From JAYTQG01 sp043746815 (GTDB lineage Bacteria > Actinomycetota > Thermoleophilia > Miltoncostaeales > Miltoncostaeaceae), in the NCBI GenBank assembly GCA_043746815.1, contig JAYTQG010000091.1, forward strand, positions 1 through 25,208: DNA of 25,208 bases, in the 5' to 3' direction. Positions 1-6,444 of this stretch are shown here, one piece after another. Within the stretch, counting starts at the first letter, position 1, and every line of letters begins with the position of its first letter. The notes beneath the pieces are model-generated. The model made no database searches. It was not told the DNA's origin and saw only the letters and a list, made by a program, of their open reading frames with translations. The position numbers and the translations under genes are program-made.

Positions 1-168
1 CGGAAGGGACGCAAACGCCTTGGTCTCGGGGGCAAACTCCTCCTGAGTGCGGGTATTGGTGTGTACGGCGACCTCCGTGACACCGTCGACCTTCGCTACG
101 TGGTCGAGGGGGCCATCAAGAACGCATCGGGACTTCCCGTACTCCCACCCCCCGATGTGGATGGGTAG
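1..168 (+). CDS. C-terminal end of an unrecognised protein (5' partial)
   Basis: Reading frame 1 is open from the window edge to TAG at 166-168 and gives 55 residues that start inside the gene. The codons show G/C-rich first and third positions and a mixed second position, as in the real genes of the window. The segment has a basic start (RKGRKRLGLGGK), a short hydrophobic stretch, and ends in a proline-rich tail (LPVLPPPDVDG). I do not recognise a family. The complementary strand is also open here but has no start codon, so the + frame is preferred. The start and most of the protein lie outside the window. Confidence 0.35.
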   Translation, partial: RKGRKRLGLGGKLLLSAGIGVYGDLRDTVDLRYVVEGAIKNASGLPVLPPPDVDG

Positions 169-339
169 GCGTCCGCATTCGACGCTACCGGTATCTCGGC
201 CCGAACCTGAGAAGCGCCCACGAGGAGCAACCGGTGCGTGAATTCGCTCAGGGTCTGACGGACGTCATTCTCAATGTCGCCAAGAGGGACGACGCACCAT
301 CCGGGAATTCGCTCTCGCCCCGACTGCTAGCATGCAGTC

Positions 340-648
340 ATGGCACAGATCACCCTGCGTATCGAAGATCAGAAGGCTGACGAGCTGCGGCAGCTTGCAG
401 CTAGGGAGGACCGGAGCGTCAACGCGATCCTCTCCAGTCTCGTCGACATGGTGCTTGACCCTTCCACAGCGGCCACCGACGACCAGGAGCTCTACGAGCG
501 GCTCGTCCGCGCAGGGCTAGCCGATGCATCGCCGTCCAGCGCATCAGTTGGTTCACGCCGACCATCGCGCCAGGAACTCGCCGTTGCGCGGGCCTCGCTG
601 ATCGGCGGGCCGCTCGCGTCCGACCTCATCAGCCAGGAACGCGACTGA
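340..648 (+). CDS. vapB: VapB-type antitoxin, ribbon-helix-helix DNA-binding protein
   Basis: A 102-residue protein. The N-terminus (MAQITLRIEDQKADELRQLA, then REDRSVNAILSSLVDMVL) has the beta-strand plus two-helix pattern of ribbon-helix-helix antitoxins. The C-terminal half is Ser/Ala-rich and presumably wraps the toxin. Its TGA (646-648) overlaps the start of the PIN-domain toxin, the usual translational coupling of VapBC pairs. By analogy with the family it should bind its own promoter and neutralise the toxin. ATG at 340 is chosen because the Arc-like strand begins there; an ATG at 332 is in another frame. There is no convincing Shine-Dalgarno and a TAGCAT-like -10 lies close upstream, so the message may be leaderless. 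Family assignment is good; the exact RHH subfamily is not resolved. Confidence 0.8.
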   Translation: MAQITLRIEDQKADELRQLAAREDRSVNAILSSLVDMVLDPSTAATDDQELYERLVRAGLADASPSSASVGSRRPSRQELAVARASLIGGPLASDLISQERD

Positions 649-1073
649 CCGCCTTCCTCGACTCGTCGGCGCTTGTCAAGCGATACGTCGACGAATCCGG
701 GTCAGAGCTGGTGCGAACACTCCGAGGGCCGCTCATGGTGAGCGAGATTGCTCGGGTTGAAGTGGTGTCCGCCATCCGTCGGCTCGCTAACGAGCGAGGT
801 CAGAGCACCGCGGGCCAGTTGCTCGAAGCGGAGTTCATGGCAGATTGGAATGCCCCCAGGGAAGCCGAGGGCCACCTCGCATCGGTTCAGCTCCGTACGC
901 ACGTCATCGAACGCGCGGCCGGGATCGTCGGCACTAGCGGGCTCAGGAGTCTGGATGCGATTCAGCTCGCAAGCGCCCTCCTCGCTCGAGAATCCGGCAT
1001 CCGGATCTCCCGGTTCGTCACGTTCGACCATCGGCTCGCAACGGCCGCCAAGGAGCTCGACTTCCTCGCATAG
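645..1073 (+). CDS. vapC: VapC-type PIN-domain ribonuclease toxin
   Basis: A 142-residue PIN-domain protein, the normal VapC length. The acidic residues expected of the metal site are visible: D6 in FLDSSALVK, E34/E39 in SEIARVEVVSAI, D104 in SLDAIQLASAL and D128 in FVTFDHRLA. Family members cleave RNA, often tRNA or rRNA; the target cannot be read here. The first ATG/GTG in frame is GTG at 711, but starting there removes D6 and the first strand. CTG at 645 gives the canonical start (TAFLDSSALVKRY), overlaps the antitoxin stop by 4 bases, and is preceded by AGGA at 635-638 with 6-nt spacing. CTG is therefore chosen as a rare start codon. The gene is coupled to the upstream antitoxin and converges on the AAA+ gene with a 17-nt gap. 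Confidence 0.82.
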   Translation: MTAFLDSSALVKRYVDESGSELVRTLRGPLMVSEIARVEVVSAIRRLANERGQSTAGQLLEAEFMADWNAPREAEGHLASVQLRTHVIERAAGIVGTSGLRSLDAIQLASALLARESGIRISRFVTFDHRLATAAKELDFLA

Positions 1074-1090
1074 CGTGGCGAGTCGGTGCC

Positions 1091-2551
1091 TTAGGGATAC
1101 GACGTCCATCCCTCGCCGAACCGAGCAGGACCGTCATCTCCCGGCGAGGCCCCCGGCACCGAAGACGGCTTCCCAGCGACGCTCGCTTGACTCTCCAAAA
1201 GCTCCGTCAGGGCCGCACTCATCTCGTCGTCAGTAACCCGCGGGGCAATACCCCGCTCGGCCGCGAACAGCGCCGCGCGGCGCAGGAGTTCCTTGATGAA
1301 GGCCGCGCTCGTCCCCTCCAGCTTCGCGACGACACCGTCGACGTCGGTCACCTCCAAGGTGAGGCCCTGTCCGTACAGCTCGACCAACCGGCGACGCCCG
1401 TCGGCGTCAGGGAACGGAATCTCAACAGCTAGGTCGATGCGCCCGGGGCGCTCCGATATCGCCCGCTCCAGAACGTCCACCCGGTTCGTAGTCAGGGCGA
1501 AGACGATGTCCGCGTCGTCCTCGAGGCCGTCCATCTCGTTCAGCAGCTCAAAGAGCATCGGCGCTTGCCCCATCATGGCGTGCATCCCGCGGTCTTCCGC
1601 GATCAGATCCACGTCTTCCAGCACAACGATGGCGGGCTGCAGCTCGCGGGCAAGGGCAACCGCCTCCGACAGCATTCCCAGGCCGCGACCGGACATGATG
1701 ACGGCCGTCCACTCGTCGGAGGCCCCGATCAGATAACTGAGTGTGTGCGTCTTTCCGGTGCCCGGTGGGCCGTGCATCAGAAGCCCCCGTCGCAGGTGAC
1801 GTCCCGCTGCGAGCAGGGTGTCGCGGTGTTGGCTGAACACGATCGTGTGGCGCTCGATGCGTTCCAGAACCGATGGTGGGAGGATGACCTCCTCGCGGCG
1901 CACCTTCGGGAGCGTCTGGATCGTTGCCGTCACACCCCCGGTCTGCGGGTTGGGCTCGAAACGCACGGCCTTGCCGCGATAGACGTTGTGCTGGCGCATC
2001 AGGGCACGGAGTTCGGCCAGCAATCCGGAACTGCGCTCACGACTCGTGGCGAGAATCTCCAACCGAAGGCGCGGTTGGCCATGCTGCGGTGGCTGGGAGA
2101 CCAGGACTGCAAGCGGCTCGTCCTGATCGCGAACGAGGTAGAGGCCGTAGTCGACTGACGGAAGCACTCGTCCCCCACCCAGCGCGAGCTCCGCGTACTC
2201 AGGGGCCCCAGGTGTCGTCTGGTTCCACTGTGTCTGCAACAGGTTCGCAAACCCGAGGCTCTCGTGAGCGCGGCTCGGGCTGTTGACGCCCACCAGCTGC
2301 GCGCTTCGACCAGAACCGGCGATGTAGGAATCCAACGCGACCTGAAGGTTGGGCCGCTGTGCAATTGACATCAACTCGCTGAGAACGGGTAGCGCCTTCG
2401 GATCGGTACCGAAGTGCGCCTCTAACAGGGCGATAAACGGCGCCGGGCGTTCACGCCCATGGACGACGACGTTCAGAAAGCGTTCAAAGAGATCGCCAAA
2501 TCCGTCGACGTCAAGCCGCGCGACCGGTGGCGGCGGGTGTCCCGTCGTCAC
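1091..2551 (-). CDS. AAA+ ATPase (Cdc48/FtsH-like AAA module), function unknown
   Basis: With the GTG start at 2551 the protein has 486 residues. The first ~220 residues match no domain I know. The AAA module follows: Walker A GPPGTGKT (261-268), Walker B VLEDVD (310-315), sensor 1 TTNR (354-357), arginine-finger region SERPGRID (367-374), and an alpha-helical lid. The C-terminus is a Pro/Gly/Ser-rich tail. There is no peptidase or transmembrane segment, so an unfoldase or remodelling role is most likely, but the substrate is unknown. A longer reading frame begins at TTG 2614, but it overlaps the sulfur-carrier gene by 43 bases and lacks a ribosome site, so GTG 2551 is preferred, though it also lacks a clear one. 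It is the third gene behind the SAM riboswitch, 20 nt after the sulfur carrier gene, and probably cotranscribed with it. Confidence 0.85.
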   Translation of the reverse strand: MTTGHPPPPVARLDVDGFGDLFERFLNVVVHGRERPAPFIALLEAHFGTDPKALPVLSELMSIAQRPNLQVALDSYIAGSGRSAQLVGVNSPSRAHESLGFANLLQTQWNQTTPGAPEYAELALGGGRVLPSVDYGLYLVRDQDEPLAVLVSQPPQHGQPRLRLEILATSRERSSGLLAELRALMRQHNVYRGKAVRFEPNPQTGGVTATIQTLPKVRREEVILPPSVLERIERHTIVFSQHRDTLLAAGRHLRRGLLMHGPPGTGKTHTLSYLIGASDEWTAVIMSGRGLGMLSEAVALARELQPAIVVLEDVDLIAEDRGMHAMMGQAPMLFELLNEMDGLEDDADIVFALTTNRVDVLERAISERPGRIDLAVEIPFPDADGRRRLVELYGQGLTLEVTDVDGVVAKLEGTSAAFIKELLRRAALFAAERGIAPRVTDDEMSAALTELLESQASVAGKPSSVPGASPGDDGPARFGEGWTSYP

Positions 2552-2571
2552 GAGGGGTGGAACGCCATTTC

Positions 2572-2844
2572 TCAGCCTCCGGCCACGGCCGGGAGGATCG
2601 TTACCTCTTGGCAATCGGCGACGGCGGTCTCGATGCCGTCGGCAAAGCGCACATCGTCACCGGCCACGAAGACGTTCACGAACCGGCGGAGCAGACCATC
2701 CTCTGTCACGCGCTCGGCGAAGCCGGGGTGGGCGACATCCACCTGGGCAATCAGTTCTTTGACAGTACCGGGCTCACAGGCCACCGCGGCTACGCCGCCG
2801 GTCAGCTGACGAAGGGGCGCCGGGATCTTTACGTTGACGGACAT
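2572..2844 (-). CDS. metO: CysO/MoaD/ThiS-family sulfur carrier protein (probable MetO)
   Basis: A 90-residue beta-grasp sulfur carrier ending in Gly-Gly, whose C-terminal carboxylate is adenylated and converted to a thiocarboxylate in this family. The last residues (VTILPAVAGG) and the FVNVFVAGDDVRF segment closely resemble mycobacterial CysO, more than MoaD or ThiS. The start is ATG with AAGGAG 5 nt upstream, 19 nt after the stop of the threonine-synthase-like gene, so the two are one transcript. Position next to that PLP enzyme and behind a SAM riboswitch suggests it donates sulfur for homocysteine formation (MetO in the Streptomyces MetM/MetO pathway, recalled from the literature). No JAMM protease (Mec) or adenylating enzyme (MoeZ/MoeB) lies in the window, so activation must come from elsewhere. 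A CysO-type cysteine-synthesis role remains possible. Confidence 0.87.
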   Translation of the reverse strand: MSVNVKIPAPLRQLTGGVAAVACEPGTVKELIAQVDVAHPGFAERVTEDGLLRRFVNVFVAGDDVRFADGIETAVADCQEVTILPAVAGG

Positions 2845-2863
2845 GTTGGCTCCTTACGCAGCG

Positions 2864-4126
2864 TTAGGCGACGAGGCGGACACCCTCGACCTGGGCCTCG
2901 AAGGCCGCCACGGTCGGGGCGATTGGGTGCGTTTCAACCAGGTGACTCACGGCATCGAGCGTCTTCAGCCCCTCACCGGTGATGTAGAGGACGGTGGTCC
3001 CGTCCTTCGGCAGAAGGCCCGCCTTGGCGAGGCGCACCAGCGTCGCCGTGGTGACGCCACCCGCGGTCTCGGTGAAGACACCTGTCGTCTCCGCGAGAAG
3101 CTGAATGCCGTCCACGATCTCCTGTTCACTGACCGCCGTAATCGTTCCGCCGGTGGCCTTGGCGACCTCCAAGGCGAAGATCCCGTCCGCCGGATTTCCG
3201 ATCGCGAGGCTCTTCGCGATGGTGTGCGGCTTCACCGGGCTGACGAAATCGGCACCCTCTTCCCACGCCGTCGCGACCGGTCCGCAGCCAGCGGCCTGCG
3301 CGCCGAACATGGCTGGCTTCACTCCGGCGACAAGCCCGGCGTCGATTAGTTCGCCGAAGCCACGGTTGATCTTGGTGTAGAGCGATCCGGAGGCAATTGG
3401 CACGACGCAGGCGTCGGGAAGACGCCAACCCAGCTGCTCGACCGCCTCGTACGCGAGGGTCTTTGAGCCCTCGGAGTAGTAGGGCCGCATGTTGACGTTC
3501 ACAAATGCCCATGGGCGCTCGCCCGCCAGCTCGGTACAAAGTCGATTGACGTCGTCGTAGTTGCCGTCAATCGCCACCAGACGGGTTCCATAGATCCCCG
3601 TCGCGACGATCTTCTGAATCTCCAGGTCGGCCGGAATGAAGACGTAACTGTCCAACCCCGCGGCCGCTGCGTGGGCGGCAACGGAGTTCGCGAGGTTTCC
3701 GGTGGATGCGCAGGCAATGACCTTGAAACCCAACTGCTTCGCGGCCTCAAGGGCAACACTCACCACCCGGTCCTTGAAGCTGTGGGTCGGGTTCGCAGCC
3801 TCGTTCTTGACCCACACCTCTCGAAGGCCCAAGCGCTCAGCCAAGCGAGGCGCGGCAATGAGGGGGCTCATGCCGGTCGGCAATCCAGCGTGGGGGTTGG
3901 CCGGCGCGCACGGCAAAAAGTCGCGATAGCGCCACAGCGACTGCGGCCCGGCAGCGATCCGCTCACGCGTGACCGTTGCCTTGATCCGCTCGGCGTCGTA
4001 TTCGACCTCCATCGGGCCGAAGCAGTAGTCGCAGACGAAGATCGCCTCAAGCGGCTGCTGGCGCTGGCATTCCTTACATCGCAGCCCCGCCGCAGCGGGC
4101 TGCCAACTGCTGGTCTCGGTACTCAT
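2864..4126 (-). CDS. metM: Threonine synthase-like PLP enzyme, probable MetM (O-phosphohomoserine-dependent homocysteine synthase)
   Basis: A 420-residue fold-type II PLP enzyme of the threonine synthase family; homology-based annotation would say thrC. It has an N-terminal zinc ribbon (C17, C20, C32, C35), the Schiff-base lysine K118 in THSFKDR, an STGN substrate loop (142-145), and ASGSLYTKI (245-253) where classical threonine synthases carry a GNxGN phosphate loop. It resembles the second 'threonine synthase' of Streptomyces that sits beside a sulfur-carrier gene. The start is ATG with AGAGGA 8 nt upstream. A SAM-I riboswitch occupies the leader and a CysO-like carrier follows, so I infer synthesis of homocysteine from O-phosphohomoserine and a protein thiocarboxylate, not threonine synthesis. 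Threonine synthase activity is the alternative; no other thr or met genes are present in the window to decide. Confidence 0.9.
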   Translation of the reverse strand: MSTETSSWQPAAAGLRCKECQRQQPLEAIFVCDYCFGPMEVEYDAERIKATVTRERIAAGPQSLWRYRDFLPCAPANPHAGLPTGMSPLIAAPRLAERLGLREVWVKNEAANPTHSFKDRVVSVALEAAKQLGFKVIACASTGNLANSVAAHAAAAGLDSYVFIPADLEIQKIVATGIYGTRLVAIDGNYDDVNRLCTELAGERPWAFVNVNMRPYYSEGSKTLAYEAVEQLGWRLPDACVVPIASGSLYTKINRGFGELIDAGLVAGVKPAMFGAQAAGCGPVATAWEEGADFVSPVKPHTIAKSLAIGNPADGIFALEVAKATGGTITAVSEQEIVDGIQLLAETTGVFTETAGGVTTATLVRLAKAGLLPKDGTTVLYITGEGLKTLDAVSHLVETHPIAPTVAAFEAQVEGVRLVA

Positions 4127-4134
4127 TGAATCGT

Positions 4135-4199
4135 TCCTCTCATCACATCTGCCCGCCCGGCGACGGCGATCTGTCGAGGAGTTCGGTGAGACCGGCCTG
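4135..4199 (-). promoter_or_regulatory. Putative translational expression platform of the SAM riboswitch
   Basis: Between aptamer and start codon there is no hairpin followed by a T-run, so transcription termination is unlikely. TCCTC (4180-4176) is perfectly complementary to GAGGA (4139-4135) in the ribosome binding site. TCGCCGGGC (4163-4155) is a perfect 9-nt complement of GCCCGGCGA (4216-4208), which contains the P4 3' strand of the aptamer. The two alternatives suggest that, without SAM, the 9-bp helix breaks the aptamer and leaves the ribosome site free, while with SAM the CUCCUC segment can mask it. The complementarities are seen; the switching model is inferred. Confidence 0.5.
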
Positions 4200-4303
4200 C
4201 TCGCATCTCGCCGGGCCGAAGCCCGAAGGAGTTGGCACCTGGCGCGTTGACGCTGGTTGCCGCGGTTTCATAGGGCCAGTCCCTCCACCGCTCTTGATGC
4301 TCC
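4200..4303 (-). promoter_or_regulatory. SAM-I (S-box) riboswitch aptamer
   Basis: Read on the minus strand, the leader contains the S-box core elements in order: P1 5' strand GCATC (4300-4296) followed by AAGAG; P2 with the kink-turn, GCGGTGGAGGGACTGGCCC then TATGAAACCGC (4291-4262); the CGGCAACC joint; P3 ending in GGTGCCAACTCC (4239-4228); P4 CGGGC-TTCG-GCCCG (4225-4212); and GCGAGATGC, whose GATGC (4207-4203) closes P1. This is the established SAM-binding RNA of methionine-metabolism genes and normally turns expression off when S-adenosylmethionine is high. It controls the downstream threonine-synthase-like gene. Identification is from consensus recall; a covariance-model search would confirm it. 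Confidence 0.93.
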
Positions 4304-4307
4304 GATA

Positions 4308-4337
4308 AGCATACGGTCCGCTGCAGAGCCCCGTCAA
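4308..4337 (-). promoter_or_regulatory. Sigma70-type promoter of the riboswitch operon
   Basis: On the minus strand TTGACG (4337-4332) and TATGCT (4313-4308) are separated by 18 nt. The predicted transcription start near 4301-4303 falls at the first bases of the aptamer, just before P1, which supports both calls. Confidence 0.65.
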
Positions 4338-4356
4338 CCACCGCCGAGTGCCGAGC

Positions 4357-4362
4357 TAAACT
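4357..4362 (+). promoter_or_regulatory. Possible -10 element of the zinc-ribbon gene pair
   Basis: TAAACT lies 11 nt before the ATG at 4374, with a weak GTCAAC 18 nt upstream. No Shine-Dalgarno precedes that ATG, so a near-leaderless transcript starting around 4369 is plausible. The region is divergent from the riboswitch promoter. Confidence 0.28.
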
Positions 4363-4373
4363 TCCGGGCGCGA

Positions 4374-5105
4374 ATGAATGACCCAACACCGCAGTCCGAT
4401 CCCGTCGATGCCGCAGCAGAGGCGGAGGCCTTCGCTTCCAGCCTGGAGCGGCCTAAGCGCACGCTCTTCCGCCGCCGCCCGGCAGACGAGTCCTCTGTCG
4501 AGGAGACCGCCGTGATTCTGCCGGAAGCGCCCGTCGCGCCGGTCCGGAACCTGTTCCGCCGACGCCCAGCGGGCGAGTTGGATGTCACCGCCGCTCCGGA
4601 CTCTCAAGAGACCCAGGTCATCTCGGCGGCTGATGTCGTCGCCGCGCCCGCAGATTCCCCCTCGGACGAGACACGTACTGCCGCGCCCGCAGCGGACCTC
4701 CCTCCGCGCGCGAAACTGATTCGTGAGCGCCGAGACAACGTTGAGAAGCGTCAGGACGCGGTGTACCACCTGGGTGGTCTCGCCTTCGAACTACACCGAC
4801 GGGGTTCACTGCCGACGCGCGTGATGCGTCTGCGCGCAGACGAGATCGAGAGCATCGACGAGCGTGTCCGCGCAATCGATGCTGACCTCGGAGAAATTCA
4901 GCGCCAACGGGGAGAACAGAAGCAGGCCCGACGCGACCGGCAGTCGACAACGCGCGCGGCGATTGTCGCCCCCGTCGGAATCTGCGCCGAGTGCGGAACA
5001 GGATTCGATGCCAACGCCAACTTCTGTGCGAACTGCGGCGCGAAGGTGGAGATCCCTCCCGTCGAACCTGTTGACAACCCGGGAGAAGAGGAGGCCACCT
5101 CGTGA
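4374..5105 (+). CDS. Zinc-ribbon protein with coiled-coil region, unknown function
   Basis: A 243-residue cytosolic protein without a signal peptide or membrane segment. Residues 1-110 are Ala/Pro/Glu-rich and look disordered, but contain a near-duplicate basic motif, LFRRRPADE and LFRRRPAGE, at 31 and 60. Residues ~111-192 are highly charged and helical, probably a coiled coil. The C-terminus is a zinc ribbon with C204, C207, C218 and C221. ATG 4374 is chosen because codons upstream of it belong to the antisense riboswitch region and there is a -10-like site just before it; a frame open from 4257 is less likely. The TGA overlaps the GTG of the next gene (GTGA), whose product also has a zinc ribbon, so the two probably act together. 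No enzyme family is recognised. Confidence 0.8.
   Translation: MNDPTPQSDPVDAAAEAEAFASSLERPKRTLFRRRPADESSVEETAVILPEAPVAPVRNLFRRRPAGELDVTAAPDSQETQVISAADVVAAPADSPSDETRTAAPAADLPPRAKLIRERRDNVEKRQDAVYHLGGLAFELHRRGSLPTRVMRLRADEIESIDERVRAIDADLGEIQRQRGEQKQARRDRQSTTRAAIVAPVGICAECGTGFDANANFCANCGAKVEIPPVEPVDNPGEEEATS
4464..4571 (+). repeat. Duplicated basic motif LFRRRPA[DG]E
   Basis: Two copies of a sequence encoding LFRRRPA followed by D/G-E begin at 4464 and 4551, 87 bases apart in frame. They are preceded by PKRT and PVRN, so about 12 residues are related. They may be docking or membrane-surface motifs; function is unknown. Confidence 0.6.
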
Positions 5106-6055
5106 GTGACGAGCAACTCCCTCCTCCGGGTGATGAGGTCTCACCGCCCGAACCGGTGGCCGAAGCCGACGCAGCAGTTGTGCCGCCTGCCTGCGCCAAC
5201 TGCGCCGCGCCGTTGGACAGCGACCAGACCTACTGTCTCGAGTGCGGGACCCCGACCTCCGCCGCCCCACCACTGCGGAAAATAGGACGCAACATTGCCG
5301 CCGTCAGCACCGCCCTGTTTTTGCTGGGCGGGGGTGCAGGTGCGCTGACGTACGCGCTTGCCAAGGGCGATTCCAAGGGCAAGCCCGGGACCGGCACGAC
5401 GCTGCCGATCGTTTCCGCGGGGTCCACTCAGCTCGTTCCGAGCACGTCCACCGGGAGCACGGGCGTTTCCGAGGGGACGCTGCCGAGCGATACCACCGGC
5501 GGTTCGACCGGCGCGACGGGCACCGACACGAGTGGCACGTCGGGGACGTCAAGGACGGATACGAGCGGTCTCCCCGCGGTGACGGGCGTGACCGACAGTG
5601 GCACGGTGACCGCGGACACCACCGGTTCGACCACCGATTCCGTGGTGACCGATTCCAGCACGCTTGGAGGGACGACCTCCAGCGATTCAACCCAGTCAGT
5701 CCCGTCGACATCCTCGGCCGACTCCACCGAGTCCACCGCGACAACCGAATCGACTCCGGACCTTGGGACGCCGGGCGCTGGTACCGCGTCGGGTTGGCCC
5801 GCCGGGAAGGTTGGTTGGACCGTCCAGGTCTCCTCAGTGCGCAAGGCCGCCGACGCGCGCCGCCTCGCGAAGCGGATCAGCGCGAACGGTCAACCCGCCG
5901 GGGTCTTTCTCTCCTCTGACTATTCGACGTATCGCGAGAAGGGCTACTGGGTCGTCTTCTCCGGCGTGTACGCCACACAAGCGGCCGCGGCCGCCCACAA
6001 GGCTGCCCTCGGAACGAAGTACGGGCCCACGATTGTCCACAAGGTCGCCGCTTAG
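5102..6055 (+). CDS. Membrane protein with N-terminal zinc ribbon and C-terminal SPOR domain
   Basis: A 317-residue protein starting at GTG that overlaps the previous stop. It has a zinc ribbon (C31, C34, C45, C48), a membrane segment (~64-87, preceded by LRKIGRN so the N-terminus is inside), a long Ser/Thr/Gly/Asp-rich linker (~95-230), and a SPOR domain (~238-315) with the WTVQVSSVRKAADARRLAKR start and the GYWVVFSGVY strand. SPOR domains bind peptidoglycan lacking stem peptides and often localise to the division septum. The layout therefore predicts a protein that links a cytosolic zinc ribbon to cell-wall glycan, with the upstream zinc-ribbon protein as likely partner. The linker resembles surface-exposed, possibly glycosylated regions. 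Its end overlaps the convergent glutaredoxin gene by 4 bases. Confidence 0.88.
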   Translation: MSDEQLPPPGDEVSPPEPVAEADAAVVPPACANCAAPLDSDQTYCLECGTPTSAAPPLRKIGRNIAAVSTALFLLGGGAGALTYALAKGDSKGKPGTGTTLPIVSAGSTQLVPSTSTGSTGVSEGTLPSDTTGGSTGATGTDTSGTSGTSRTDTSGLPAVTGVTDSGTVTADTTGSTTDSVVTDSSTLGGTTSSDSTQSVPSTSSADSTESTATTESTPDLGTPGAGTASGWPAGKVGWTVQVSSVRKAADARRLAKRISANGQPAGVFLSSDYSTYREKGYWVVFSGVYATQAAAAAHKAALGTKYGPTIVHKVAA

Positions 6056-6354
6056 GCTGACAGGGTTCGTTCTCCGCCGACATCGGCCGGAAGTTCGCTG
6101 ATCGAGCGCGCCCGTTCCGGCCCGCCATGATGCAGGTACAGGTGGCGGACGATGCGTCGCGAGTCCCAGACCACCGTTTGGCCGTCGATCAGCACTGGTA
6201 CCAGGCGCTGACCAGAGACAGCGGCAACCTCATCGCGTCCCTCGCGTTCAAGCGAGACGTTGACGATCTCGTATTCCACGCCCACGTTGGAGAGGGCCTG
6301 TCGGGCTGCGGCGCACCATGGACACCGCTCAATTTGCAACAAACGCACGCTCAT
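6052..6354 (-). CDS. Glutaredoxin-like thioredoxin-fold protein
   Basis: A 100-residue protein with the redox motif CPWC at 11-14, the cis-proline VPVL at 52-55 and a glutathione-S-transferase-like segment DGQTVVWDSRRIVRHL. This is the glutaredoxin/GST-N-terminal fold. It could be a dithiol reductase or a NrdH/mycoredoxin-like protein using mycothiol or thioredoxin reductase; the C-terminal 25 residues are a non-conserved tail. The start is ATG with AAGGAA just upstream. It is a single gene, convergent with the SPOR gene (4-base overlap) and divergent from the Cys/His-motif gene. Confidence 0.85.
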   Translation of the reverse strand: MSVRLLQIERCPWCAAARQALSNVGVEYEIVNVSLEREGRDEVAAVSGQRLVPVLIDGQTVVWDSRRIVRHLYLHHGGPERARSISELPADVGGERTLSA

Positions 6355-6444
6355 TGGCTGTTCCTTTACTGAGGTTCCGTGATGGCTTGTCTAGACTCTG
6401 TTCACGTTTTCAGCCGTGATCCGCATATCGGAAAGGCAACTACG

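Noticed and set aside
1..200. Minus-strand open frame with a protein-like stretch (IHIGGWEYGKSRCVLDGPLD)
   Set aside because: It has no ATG, GTG or TTG in frame between an upstream stop and the window edge, and it is in codon register with the plus-strand frame, so positional GC bias makes it look coding.
1074..1090. Possible bidirectional terminator between vapC and the AAA+ gene
   Set aside because: The 17-nt gap has no stem-loop or T-run.
2552..2614. Longer AAA+ protein starting at TTG 2614
   Set aside because: It would overlap the sulfur-carrier gene by 43 bases, has no ribosome site, and the added residues are low-complexity Gly/Arg/Pro.
4257..4373. Upstream extension of the first zinc-ribbon gene
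   Set aside because: The extra codons coincide with the antisense SAM riboswitch and promoter, and ATG 4374 gives a sensible start.
5230..5844. Long alternative frames and short sequence repeats within the SPOR gene linker
   Set aside because: They arise from the Ser/Thr/Gly-rich low-complexity coding sequence; the main frame keeps zinc ribbon, membrane segment and SPOR domain intact.
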